Shown in pieces: positions 44,167 to 55,161 of a stretch of DNA of 64,000 bases (position 1 is the first letter of the stretch; each line of letters opens with the position of its first letter). Origin of the DNA: Limnanthes douglasii subsp. nivea (Eukaryota > Streptophyta > Magnoliopsida > Brassicales > Limnanthaceae); assembly GCA_036936605.1 (NCBI GenBank), contig JAUPFV010000001.1, forward strand, positions 71,877,910 through 71,941,909. The letters run 5' to 3'. Made by a program: the position numbers and the translations under genes. Below the pieces are notes generated by a model. The model saw nothing but the letters and a program-made list of their open reading frames with translations, was not told where the DNA came from and did not search any database.

Positions 44167-46722
44167 ATGAAACCCAGACGTTCACAGAAAAAACCGACCA
44201 AGAAAAAGAAATCCGAGTGGAGTTTTGAAGAGTGGTCTAGCATCGGAGATCGAGCGGAAGAATACCGACGCGCTGGTCTGATCTGGGGGTCTAACTCCAA
44301 ACCTTTTGTTCCCGCTCCACTTCCTCACGATCCCGTTCTTGCCACCCCGATTCCCGCAGAGTCTTTCCTGGTATCCGACCTCCCAGTTTCTCCTATTCCC
44401 GAGGCTAGTTTATCCCCATAACCCATTATCCTTTCCTCCAGTGATAGTTCCCATTCCCCAGTAGTTGGGCCGAAAAATCCGACCTTACCGTCCATCAACT
44501 CGCCCACTCCCCGACGTGCCCGTAAATCCACATTCTTGATAATGGGAGAAGACGATCTATCCAAGTACTCAGCAGGAGGTAATAGCCCCGAAATGGTTCA
44601 ACTTACGCCCTCGATTAGGGGGATTCGGACCGGTATTAACACTGCGGTCACTTTTTTAGGTTTGCCCAAACTGCGGCTAACACCCGAGCAAGCGGAGGAG
44701 GCTCAGAAGGCCATGGCACGCGACGCTGCCAACGCTTCTTCCTCTCGGGTCCGACCGTCTGAACCAGACGCCGCTACCGCCCGCAGCTCTAGTCAAGTTC
44801 CGACCCAAGAAGTTGGAGAGTCGGAAGTCGATGTTGCTCCCGCGGGAGTCTGTATTGCTGCTGCTGGCCACGCGGCTAATCCCCAGGATGACCCCTTGCC
44901 CGAAGAGGTTGCGGCTGCCATTACCACCAAGTACTTCAGCTGGCTTCTAACCAGGGACGTGGTTTCTCTTTTCGAAGGGAAGTACCTCTACTTCCCCGAG
45001 TCCGATCATAGAGAACTGCTGACCCGCTGGGGGATTCCTGAGTGTGTCAACGTCTGATTCCCGACCTCAGGGGAGACCCCCGTTCACGTCAGACCCAGAG
45101 AGATCGTGGTGTTCACCGAACTGTTCAACTGGGGTTTGCGTTTCCCCTTGGACCCTGAGATCGCGCTCTATTTTCGCACCCTCCAAATTTTCCCGTCGCA
45201 GCTGACGCCAAATGCTTGGTATACCTTGATGTCCTGCATCATGGCTTCCCGCCTTTCTGGTCAAGTTATGCCGATGGATGAGTATATTGCCATGTCGGGT
45301 CTGTCCAAGTCCCCGAAGTCCCCGTTCTTCTACTCTTCTCTTGGCAACAAGTGGAAAATTGTCAACGACTTCTTGGAAGGGGACAAAGGGTGGAAGCATC
45401 GGTTCGTATTTTTGAGCGGGTGTTGGGAGAACGGTCTTTCATACTCTCCGGAGAACCCGAGGCAACTGCTGCGGACCTGGGTCCATGATGGTACTACCTT
45501 CCCCTATGTATATATAAATATAGTTTTTTTTTTATATACCCTCACTACCGATCCTTTGCGCAGTGTCGAAGGACTGGCTGCAGGGGGTGAAGAAGGACCA
45601 CTCGGAAGCCGCGGAGGTTACTTTCGAGGTGCTGAAAAACTATGCCCGAAGGAATTGGGGTCGGGGCATGCACCGCACCTTCATGGATAAGAACTTGTTC
45701 ATGAGCAACCTCTGGCGGTGCTCACCCGAGGCTCTTACCATTGAACAGCTGCGGGAGCCTCCAAGCCTGGACGACGTGCTTGCCCGAACCGGGCGTCCCG
45801 GGTACATATTGTACTTGCCCAAACGCAATAAGGCGCCCAGTAAGCGTCCAAAGTCAGAGGACGACGAGGCAGTAGGTGACCCGATTAGGGTAGCGGCGCC
45901 CGAGGCAGGACGACTGGATGCGAGTCTCAACCCGGCCGTGGCGCAAAAAAGGAAAAAACGTGCAGAGACGGGGGGGTCTAAGTTGAAGAAATCCAAAACT
46001 GCGATAGAGGGTCTGGCGGTGGTCAGCGCAGAGGCGGGCGCTTCAGGGCCTAAACTCTTGGATCGAGTTGACGACGGCGGAGTTCCTGCAATGGACGACG
46101 TTGTGTCAATTCCAGACGACACCGAGCCCCCCGAGGCTGCAAACCCCGACGCCTCTTCATCAAGTGGCCCCAAATTCCCGGTGCTGACGATGCTTGGTAG
46201 CCCGCACCCTTTTCCTCTTCGGAGCACTGACGGACTGGCTCTGTCGCTATACAACTTGCTGGTACCGCGAAGGTAAAAACTGCCGAGGAGGCCCAGGTGT
46301 TGGCGGAAGGTCGGGTTGTTGAAGCTGAAAAGCTCGCTACTGAAGCGAAAACGGCCGCGGAGACAGCGAAGCAGGCGATGGAGACAGCGAAGAAAACCGC
46401 TGAGGACGCGGTGAATGTTTCGGAGACGGCGAGGAAAGCCGCGGAAGACCGCGCCTCATCTTTGGCACTGGAGGTTCAAAAGTTAAAATCCTCAAACATC
46501 GCTTACATCAAACGATGTAGACAGTTGTCGGACAAGGAGACTGCGGATGCCAAAGCCGTATACGTGCTGTCACTCCATAACCGCTTCCCGGACCTTCGCC
46601 TCGGGTCGCTGTGGCTCGACGTACCAGAGAAAGACCGGCCGGAGGGAGTCGATTGGGGGGAATCCGATGATGCTGACGACGAAGAAGACGATGAGGATGT
46701 GGATGAAGACGGGGACCAGTGA
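44167..46722 (+). pseudogene. Antisense extra gene of element 3, disrupted
   Basis: Starts MKPRRSQKKPTKKKKSEW. The Transposase_28-like block is clear (LTRWGIPE, FNWGLRFPLDPEI, PSQLTPNAWYTLMSC, DFLEGDKGWKHRFVFLSG). A 73-bp intron lies at 45491-45563 (GTACTA...GCAG), at the same place as in element 1. Exon 2 encodes a basic middle, an Ala/Glu/Lys-rich coiled coil (46300-46480) and an acidic tail ending in TGA near 46720. Lesions: in-frame TAA at 44419-44421, TGA at 45055-45057, and a frameshift near 46240-46280. N- and C-terminal parts are far diverged from elements 1 and 2; only the central block and LHNRFPDLRLGSLWLDV near the end are kept. Confidence 0.85.
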
Positions 46723-47586
46723 TACCGTTCCCCTCCTTTTTTTTAAAATTATGTAACTCTTTGGGGGCCGTAGGCCCTTCTGTTTTTTTTGTTGAACCAC
46801 GTTAACTCTTCTGTTTTTTGGGGGTCATGGGGCCCCCTGTGACTATTATGTTTAATTTGCTGGGTATGTTATTTCGCACATCGTAAATCTTAATGCTCGG
46901 TAGGTTGATTTGTTACCGAAGGTTTTCCAGAAGTTCGGGAAAACCAAAGCGTAGATCGGTAGAACCGAAAAATCCATTTTAAGGCTCTGTAGATCGATTT
47001 GTTATCGAAAGTTTTTCCAGAAGTTCGGGAAAACCAAAATGTAGATCGGTAGAACCGAAAAAACCCATTTTAAGGCTCTGTAGATCGATTTGTTATCGAA
47101 AGTTTTTCCAGAAGTTCGGGAAAACCAAAATGTAGATCGGTAGAACCGAAAAAACCCATTTTAAGGCTCTGTAGATCGATCTGTTATCGAAAGTTTTTAC
47201 AGAAGTTCGGGAAAACCAAAATGTAGATCGGTAAAACCGAAAAACCCATTTAAGGTTCTGTAGATCGAGTTTTCCTTGAAAGTTTTTCCCTAGGGTCGGG
47301 AAAACTAATATGTAGATCGGAATAACCGAAAAACCTATTTAAGGTTCTGTAGATCGAGTAATATTAAAAGAAACGGACGACGTCCAGCTCGTCAGCTGTC
47401 CAAAGTCGCAACGATTTAATATTTAGAAGGCAAAAGATTTTTTGATTATCAAAATCGTGGGTCGGGTTTAGGCTGATGCCTCGTTAAAACCTCCTCGCGC
47501 CACCTAGGTAGGAAAGAGTGCATCCCCGACCGTTTACAAACTTGAATCAAGTGAAACATAATGCGAAATACATCGTAAATTACAAA
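46723..47586. repeat. Five ~90-bp tandem repeats and conserved hairpin after pol of element 3
   Basis: From ~46895 to 47360 a unit containing CTGTAGATCGATTTGTTATC and GTTCGGGAAAACC repeats. The landmark CTGTAGATCGA is at 46987, 47078, 47169, 47258 and 47346 (spacing 91, 91, 89, 88). Between the array and pol, ~47489-47512 holds the hairpin-type block CCTCCTCGCGCCACCTAGG, followed by GAAAGAGTGCATCCCC. This matches the post-pol hairpin of element 2. No gene. Confidence 0.85.
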
Positions 47587-50500
47587 CTATTCTAGATACA
47601 ATTTCAAGTGCTCAATATTCCACGGTAGCCTTAGGAGGTGTCCGAGCCGATTCTGCAGGCGGTACGTCCCACTTTTGATTTTCTCGACAATTTCGTAGGG
47701 CCCCTCCCAATTTGGGGCCAGCTTGCCGAGGCTCTTGTCCTTTGTGTGGAGGAACACGCGTCGTAGAACCTTATCTCCGACCTTGAACTCCCGACGGCGG
47801 ACTTTAGCTGCATATCGACTTCTCATTAAAGTTTGGTAGTGTAAAGAATTTAAATGGGCGCGGTGGCGCTTCTCTTCTATGAGGTCGAGCTCGAGTCGTC
47901 GGCTGTCGTCATTCATCTCCTCCTGATAAGTTCCGATCCTGAAAGAAGGAAAAATAGATTCCGCGGGAGTGACCGCGTCCATACCATACACTAAAGCGTA
48001 AGGCGACTCTTGAGTAGCCGTGCGGGGTGTGGTTCGGTAAGCCCACAATACTTCTTGCAAGTAGTCTGGCCATTTTCCGGCCTTTCCCTCGAGGTTCTTT
48101 CTGAGGCCATCCAGAATGGTTCGGTTCGTTACTTCGACCTGGCCGTTGGCTTGTGGATTTAAGGAGCAGAGAAACATTGTCGGATATTATGAGTGGTGCA
48201 GAACGCCTTCATCTCCGCGCTATCAAACTGTGGCTCGTTGTCCATAGTTAGCCGCTGGGGCACTCCGAACCGGCAACAAATGTTCGCCCAAATGAATTTG
48301 ACAATATCTTTGGTCTTCGTGGCGGATAGAGGTTCGGCTTCGACCCACTTGGAGAAGTAATCTACTGCCACGACAATCGTCTGCCTTCCTCCCGATGCCG
48401 TTGGTAATGGTCCGACGAGGTCGATTCCCCAGCGGTCAAAAGGCAGCCCTTCGGATATGGATTCTAGGGGAGCTGCGGGTACGTTGATGGCGTTACCGAA
48501 CCTTTGACACGTATCGCAGGTTTTGACTATGAGTCTCGCGTCTGCCGTTATTGTCGGCCAATAGAATCCCGCAAGAAAAATTCTCCTAATCAGAGCCTTG
48601 TATCCGCAATGCGCCGCGCCTTCACCATCATGTAGTTCAGACAAGATTACCTGGGATTCGTCGAAACCTAAACATCGAAGTAGAGGTCGGCTAAAAGATT
48701 TTTTGTACAGCACATCCCCTAAAAGGACGTAGCCCCGTGCTTTGTTGCGCAATTTTCGTGCCGAGGCGGTGTCGTCGGGAAGCCGACCTTCAGCCAAGAA
48801 AGAGATAATACCCCGCCGCCAGTCTGAAGTTGCAACCGAAGAGATGTGGCATGCGATTTCAGGTCGGTTAGCCAACTCATGTCGTTTAACGATGGATGGG
48901 CTTTCTTGCTCTATTACCCATGGATAATTGGTGGAGCAGGAAATCGTTGCCAAAGAATCCGCTGTGGTGTTTTCGCTTCGCGGTACATGCTCGTAAGTGA
49001 TTTTATCAAAAGAAGCGGCCAGAATTCTTAATGCCGCCAGGTACTGTACTAGGTGTTCCTTCCGAGCCTCCGCACTTCCCGAGGCTTGGTTTATTAGAAG
49101 TTGGGAGTCGCTTATGAGTCGTACCTGTCTTGCCCCGCACACCTGTGCCAACCGTAACCCTGCCAAAGCAGCCTCGTATTCAGCTTCATTGTTTGACGTG
49201 TGGAAACCAAAACGGATGGCCTGGAGCATGCTAACACCCGAGGGAGTTACAATTTGGACTCCCGCCCCACAACCACTAACGTTTGCTCCCCCATCGGTGC
49301 GGACGGTCCACTCGCCCTCTGCTGTCTCTTGTGAATGCGCTTCCTGTTCGGGTCGTTCTGAGTGAAACTCGACTAAAAAATCGGCCAAGACCTGGCCTTT
49401 AATAGCTGTTCAGGGTTCAAATTCAATGTCGAAGTCCCCCAATTCTACCGACCACTTGGATATTCTCCCGGACATGTCTGGTCGTTGAAAAACGTATTTT
49501 AGCGGAAGTGATGTGCGGACAACAATAGGGTGGGCTTGGAAGTATGGTCGCATTTTCCGCGCTGCTGTTACCAGAGCCAGCGCCATTTTTTCCAGTTTGA
49601 GGTACCGAGTTTCGGCGTCCAGCAAGCTTTTGCTCACATAGTATACCGCTGTCGGAGCTGGCCCTGATTCGCTGATTAGAGCAGCGCTGACCGATAATCC
49701 GTGACCGCAATGTAGAGGAAAATGGTTTCCCCCGCAGTCGGCTTGGTGAGGCGGTTCGGGGTCGATAGGTACTCTTTGATCCCTAAAAAATCCTTGGTAC
49801 ACTCAGGAGTCCAAACAAAAATTTTCGCCTGTCGTAGGACCTGAAAAAACGGAGCGCATTTATCAGATGATCGAGAAATGAAACGATTTAGGGCGGCCAG
49901 ACGCCCGGTCAGAATCTGAACTTCCTTCACACTTCGGGGAGGCGTCATGTCGGCTAGGGCTCGGAGCTGAATAGGGTCTGCCTCAATACCCTTCTCGCTG
50001 ACGAGGAATCCCAAGAATTTCCCTGACCGGACCCCAAAAGAACATTTTTCCGGGTTTAGCTTAAGGTTTATCCCTCGTAAGTTATCAAAAGTTTCTCTAA
50101 GGTCGGCAAGGTAGGCCACATCGGTCCCACTTTTGACCAACATGTCATCAATGTACACCTCCATATTTCTCCCGATCTGTCCTTCGAATGTCCTGTTGAC
50201 TAATCTTTGGTATGTCGCGCCCGCGTTCTTCAGTCCGAAGGGCATTACCTTGTAACAGTATAGCCCCCGACCCGTGATGAACGTGGTATTCTCCTGATCC
50301 GCAGAATGTAGCTTAATTTAATTGTAACCGACATAGGCGTCCATAAACGATAGTACCTTGTTGCCCGACGTCGAGTCCACCAGTTGATCAATCCTCGGCA
50401 TTGGAAAAGGATCCTTCGGGCACGCCCGATTAAGGTCAGTAAAGTCTACACACATCCTCCATTTCCCGCTTTTCTTTTTGACGAGTACGGGGTTAGAAAT

Positions 50501-50884
50501 CCATAAGGGGTACTTTGCTTCCATGATATGTCCGATGCTGGTCATTCTCTCAACTTCCCGCAGGATCACATCTGCCTTTTCGGGGGAAAAAGTTCGACGT
50601 TTTTGAACGATCGGTCTGACATTCTTGTTTATGGTCAACTTGTGGATCGCGAAGGATTCCGGTACTCCCGTGACGTCCGCGGAGCACCACGCAAACAAGT
50701 CAAGGTTTTCTCGTAGGAGGGTCAATAGCTGTTTCCTTAGGGTTGGCAAAAGGTTGACCCCGACCCGTAGATATTGCCCATCTGCAAAATAATGTAGCTC
50801 GCATTCCTCGTCTGTCGTCAAAAGGCTTGGGGCCTCCCGGGGGTCATCCACCGGTTGCGATCCCGGAGGCACCCCCCTTAATTG
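47587..50884 (-). pseudogene. Pol of element 3 (RT-RNaseH-integrase), disrupted
   Basis: In frame with gag-protease after the UAG at 50885-50887, with no ATG at the start. RT (KWRMCVDFTDLNRACP; YIDDML near 50150), RNase H (RTDGGANVSG; DSQLLINQ), the integrase zinc region (CDTCQRF) and core (IDLVGPLPTASG; TMDNEPQFD, where other copies have DNGPQFD), and the LRRVFLHTKDKS C-terminus are all readable. Lesions: a stop near 50318, a frameshift near 49700, a stop near 49410 and a frameshift near 48170. The Gly-to-Glu change in the integrase DNGPQFD motif is another sign of decay. Confidence 0.9.
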
Positions 50885-50890
50885 CTATTC
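50879..50890 (-). promoter_or_regulatory. Readthrough stop UAG CAA UUA of element 3
   Basis: On the minus strand the gag-protease frame reads GAA TAG CAA TTA AGG. The TAG is at 50885-50887. UAG CAA UUA is the exact core of the tobacco mosaic virus readthrough signal (type I, UAG CAR YYA). Gag-protease and pol share the frame across it. Confidence 0.8.
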
Positions 50891-53695
50891 TTGAGCCGGA
50901 AACATCTCTTGGTCTTTTTTCGGAGCTAACGCAGCTCGGTAACATTCCCGCGCTGCTTTTTGGCTGCTTCAGACCACTCCTACATTGTTCCCGACCACGT
51001 ACTTCACGCATTGATGAATAGTAGAAGTCACAGCATGCATGCGCGATATCCAAGACCGGCCAAGAATGGCGTTGTGTGAGGCCGGCGCGTCCACTACTAC
51101 AAACAAAACCGTGACCTCCTTTTTAAATGGGCCGCGGCCTAACTGGACCACGCCCTCAAACTCCCCGACTACGTCGGCTGCTGACCCGGTAAACCCGACA
51201 ATGGTGCGGTCGGATCGCGCAATCGCCGGTCGCGTTCTGAACTTAGCAATGGTAGACGCGAAGATGATATTGGCCGAACTCCCGGTGTCCACCAAGATGC
51301 GCCGAACCTCCTCTCCCGCTATTGCTGCCCCGATTACAATGGCGTCCTCATGCGGTCCGGCTATGTCTCTCATGTCATCGTCGTCGAAATGTAAAATCGG
51401 CGAGGGGGCGCTTCTGGTTTGGAAGCAAGTTCTGGCTTCCAACTGGGTGGTCAAGTTGACAATGTGCCTTTTCCTGGAAGAATGCGTGACTCCCGCCATC
51501 GAATCCCCCCCGAAAATTGTCAGAGATTCAAAAAGATTACAGAGGCCTCGTACTTTACCGGTATTCTCCTCAATCTCTTCCTTAATGATCCCGATAATAT
51601 CGTGATTAGCTTTCGGGTCACCGAAGCGCGAGGTCGGGGAGAGGGCACTTCTAGTTTGGAAGCAAGTTTGCGTTTTCAGCGGAACGGTTTGGTCGGGGAA
51701 AGGGCACTTCCGGTTTGGAAGCAAGTTTGCGTTTCCCGTCATCGGTCCTCCCCCGGAGATGGTTAATGATTCGAAAAATTCACAGAAACCACGGATGCTA
51801 CCGACGCTTTCCTCTGCCCCTTCCTCAATGACCCCGATGATATTGCGGTTGGCTTCGGGATCAAGGTACTCAATTGTCACGTCGAAGTGGTCGGTCACCT
51901 CTGAAATGGCCATGGTCGTTTCTGGTTTTGGTACGATCACCACCTCTTTCGAGGTCGTGCCTTGCTGTGCATTTTTTACATACTCCAACAAGTTCCCGTG
52001 CTCTATGAGCATCTGTATCTCCTTCTTCAAGGCTATGCAGTCCTTCGTATCGTGCCCGATGTCTTCGTGGTAGCGGCAATAGCGGTTATTCCTTTGTTCC
52101 CGTGGCGTCGGGATGGGGAAAGGTCTGCGGTATATTCCGCTCCTCTTGGTTTTTTCGTAGATCGATGACACACATTCTGTAAGGTCTGCGAAGTAGGCAT
52201 GTCGCGTCCACTTGTTGGACATGGGTCGAGAGATCGCCGGTCCCGCTTGCCTTGGTTTCAGACCGGTCGGGGTCGGGGGTTTGGTTAACACTGGTGTGCT
52301 CGGGTGTATCGTGCTAACTGGTTGGGCCGACCTGGCGTAATCTGATCGGGAACCCTGCTTTATCATGACCGACGCTTGGGCGCTCTGTTGGATCTGTGCT
52401 GCCAGTTCAGACGCTTCTGTTTCTTCAATCAATATCTGCTTCTCTACCTGTGCCAACAGTGCGGAAAAAGTGAACGCTTGCTTCTTGGTCACAGCTTGCT
52501 TCATCGGTCCCGGGAGCAAGCCTAAACGAAACGCCGTTAGAGCCACATTCTCTTCACAATGGTCTAGGTCGGTTTTCGCGTCAATGAACCGCCTGGTATA
52601 GTCTCTGAGGCTCTCCCCCAGCTTCTGTCGACAATTCATGATAATATCTCCGTTGGCGCGGAAACTCTTACTTCCGACGAAGTGTTGCCTGAACATCGTC
52701 CAGAAAGTCCCGAAGTTCCGAATGCACCCATGCGGCAAGCGGTTGTACCACTTAGAGGCTCTGTCTTTGAAAGTCATAGAAAATGCTCTGCACAGGGTCT
52801 TGTCATCATTGTCGAAGCTTAACATGAAATTTTTGAAAGCCTCCAAATGGTTATCTGGGTCCTTTTTTCCGTCGTACTTTTCTAACTTAGAAATGTCAAA
52901 TCTCCTCGGGAGCTGTCCTGCTAATATTTCATCGGATAACGGGGAGGCCCTCCAGTCGACTCCGAGCTTATATGCTCCTCCCCCAAGACCCTCGGTCCTA
53001 ACTCCATAATGCCCCTCGACTCCTGGGCTGATGAATTGGCTACTGGTTCTGTAACCATGGTTCTGGCTATTCGACGGTTGCCACGGAATCGGCGGCAATA
53101 TTTCCCGTTCTCCGCGGCTGGCGATATGCATTTCTTCTTTCTCAAAGGATACCGGGGTCGGCTTATCGGCGCCGCCCTTCTTATACTGCTGAGGGTCGGC
53201 CCTGGACCCTCAAAGTCGTCGGGATCGATTCTTCTGCGCTCGCTGAACTCTCTCCCGCCGCAGATATTCTTTGCCCGACGAATCGTCTGAGGGGTAGTCC
53301 GACGTCATGGCCCGATGGTTCTCAAGGTTCCGACGAGTCCTGGTATCTTCTTCGTCATCGGGGAGAGGATCCCTGTAGTACCTAACAGGTCGGGCCTCTA
53401 TTCGCGGATCGTTGCCATGGCCAGCTGCCCCCCGGTCCTCCAGGAGAGGCTCTTTGCTCTTTCCTTCCCGGGCTCTTTTCTCACCCAACGCCCGCTCCCT
53501 TTCTTCTTCCAACCGAGCAATGTCCTCGAGGAGCTGCTTTCGGGTCATTATCAGAGTTGACCGCTTGTCCCGTCCGCCGTGCCATTCTCGGGCGGGGACT
53601 ACCGTGCCTCCCGAACCTGAGACGGCTCGGACGACTTCTCTCCCGTCCCTCTCTATCGCCGCATCGCTGTTCATCCCGAAAAATGTGATTTTCAA
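50888..53695 (-). pseudogene. Gag-protease of element 3, two premature stops
   Basis: One frame from ~53695 (or the second Met at 53674, MNSDAAIERDG) to the leaky UAG. It is interrupted by TGA at 53210-53212 and TGA at 50969-50971; the latter sits where element 1 has an Arg codon (GVVRSSQK). The Gag core (KWYNRLPHGCI; TRRFIDAKTDLDHCEEN), a knuckle-like CRYHEDIGHDTKDC and the protease DTGSS are readable. An internal duplication of about 100 residues in the linker before the protease repeats the pattern of IIGVIEEG...FCEFFESLTISGG as IIGIIKEE...LCNLFESLTIFGG. Confidence 0.9.
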
Positions 53696-53724
53696 AGGAC
53701 AAAAGATTCCTTTTTGGTATCACT

Positions 53725-53745
53725 GTTTCCCACAGACGGCGCCAA
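53725..53745 (-). other. Primer-binding site of element 3
   Basis: On the minus strand TTGGCGCCGTCTGTGGGAAA directly follows the 5' LTR. This TTGGCGCCGTCTGTGGG form is common in plant gypsy elements. It differs from the TTGGCGACCACAG form of elements 1 and 2, so the two subfamilies probably prime with different tRNAs. Confidence 0.75.
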
Positions 53746-54076
53746 TGATGAGTAAATAATTATTAGGAGAATATATTTGGGATCTTGAGTCAGATATGAC
53801 TAGAGAGAGAAAGTGTAGAGAGATAAAGAGTGAATTCGTGAAAGTAATATTCAATACCCTTTTTTAGGCAAGTGGGTCACCCTTTTATACTAAAATAAGG
53901 AGGACCCATTTGAGCTCTTAGTGGGCCGTTCATCACATATTAATGAGGCTCCTCTACCATCTTTATATTTATACATTGGTCCCTGATTGACTCTGAATAC
54001 TCTTTTAACTACATCAAATATTTATTTATCGTGTTTTTACCCCTTTAATTGAGATCGGCGAATTCCGCCCTCATCA
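53746..54076 (-). repeat. Element 3 5' LTR (331 bp)
   Basis: Two substitutions from the 3' LTR at 43313. Ends at CTCATCA, followed by the target duplication GATAT (54077-54081) and MULE spacer sequence. Confidence 0.95.
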
Positions 54077-54081
54077 GATAT

Positions 54082-54777
54082 GACAGAGTAATAGTAATTT
54101 ATATCGCAATGTCTACCTTATTACATATCAGAGATTTAATAAACTACCTATAATACTTATATCCACATACATAGCAATGTCTACCAGTTTATCTATCGGG
54201 GTTTAATCAAGCATCTATCGTAGTACGAACTACATATTTGTCAGAATAATTATAACCTATATATGGATGTCCACATGTTAAAATTTTTTGTTACGAACCA
54301 TATAGTAGACTTTTACATATCTGTCAGACTAATTATCTAGACCAGATAGGTTTTAAATTTTAAATATAATTTATCTACCATTGTAAATTACTCGTAAATC
54401 TCATATAACATATTATTGATGCACGAAATATATATATGGACTGGAGGATATGGTTATTGGTAGATGAGTAAAATTAATTTTTTGAAAGGACTTTTAACCA
54501 CACCAATTACTCATTAGAAGTTAATGTGTTAAACCTATTGGTTAGATTGAAGTTGAAAAGATAAAGGTAGATGGACTTGAATGATTACATGCATTAAATA
54601 TACGTGTGCCATTAAATTTGTGAAAGTAAGTATGGTTGCTAAATGGGACTCAGGCTTGGGGATTGTGTTTTGCTATAAATAGAGGGTGATATTTGAACAT
54701 ATACCTCTCACACTTCCCTGCAAATCAAAAAACAACCAGAACCTCTAGCCTTAGTTGAAACCTAACCACCTTCGAAA
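54082..54777 (+). promoter_or_regulatory. MULE spacer and promoter of the acidic-protein gene
   Basis: AT-rich continuation of the MULE spacer, with motif words such as ATATCGCAATGTCTACC (54100), CATAGCAATGTCTACC (54170), CTATCGGGG (54193) and CTATCGTAG (54214). A clear TATA box, TATAAATAG, lies near 54675, about 100 bp before the ATG at 54778, with a CTCTCACAC pyrimidine patch downstream. Confidence 0.6.
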
Positions 54778-55161
54778 ATGACACCTTCCTCACCTTTCTC
54801 ACCACCTAACTCCGGCGACGACGAGTGTTCAAGTGACCACTACGCAGACCCCAAGGCTTACAAGCGAACAACAACATCGGAGTACTCCGATGATGATGAA
54901 GACACCTGGTCCGTTTGGTCTGAGGACCAAGAAGACCCTTATGGTTCATGGGATTCATGGTCGTTGGACGACAGCTATCAGTCTGGGGATGAAAAACCTT
55001 CAAAACGGAAGAGGAGCAGGAGCAGTTTGGGGGTTGAAAAAGAAGACGACGATGATTCAGAGGAGGCAGACGACGAGGCTTCTGAAGACGAAGAAGACGA
55101 GGAAGAGGAAGAAGAAGAAGAAGAAGAGGAGGATGGATCTGATGGAGATGATTCTGACTAG
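54778..55161 (+). CDS. Small acidic protein of the MULE, unknown function
   Basis: 127 residues, intact, single exon. Pro/Ser-rich start, Trp/Ser/Asp-rich middle (WSVWSEDQED, WDSWSLDD), a short basic patch (KPSKRKRSRSS) that could be a nuclear localisation signal, then a nearly pure Glu/Asp tail. I recognise no domain. Its own TATA box and leader suggest a real gene rather than chance. It lies between the Ulp1-like gene and the transposase, the position where VANDAL elements carry a third gene (VANB), but no sequence relation can be claimed. It may be a histone-binding or decoy-type acidic protein; that is only a guess. Confidence 0.6.
   Translation: MTPSSPFSPPNSGDDECSSDHYADPKAYKRTTTSEYSDDDEDTWSVWSEDQEDPYGSWDSWSLDDSYQSGDEKPSKRKRSRSSLGVEKEDDDDSEEADDEASEDEEDEEEEEEEEEEEDGSDGDDSD

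Larger units (their letters stand above)
43313..54076 (-). mobile_element. Element 3: Tat-type gypsy retrotransposon inserted in the MULE
   Basis: 10,764 bp between two 331-bp LTRs (43313-43643 and 53746-54076), each starting TGATGAG and ending CTCATCA, with target duplication GATAT (43308-43312, 54077-54081). I see two LTR differences (CCCCTC/CTCCTC and ATCGACG/ATCGGCG), about 0.6%, so the insertion is fairly young. Minus orientation: gag-protease 53695-50888, leaky UAG, pol 50884-47587, tandem repeats, then an antisense gene on + (44167-46722). All genes carry several stops or shifts, so this copy is inactive. It is more GC-rich than the MULE around it. Confidence 0.95.
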
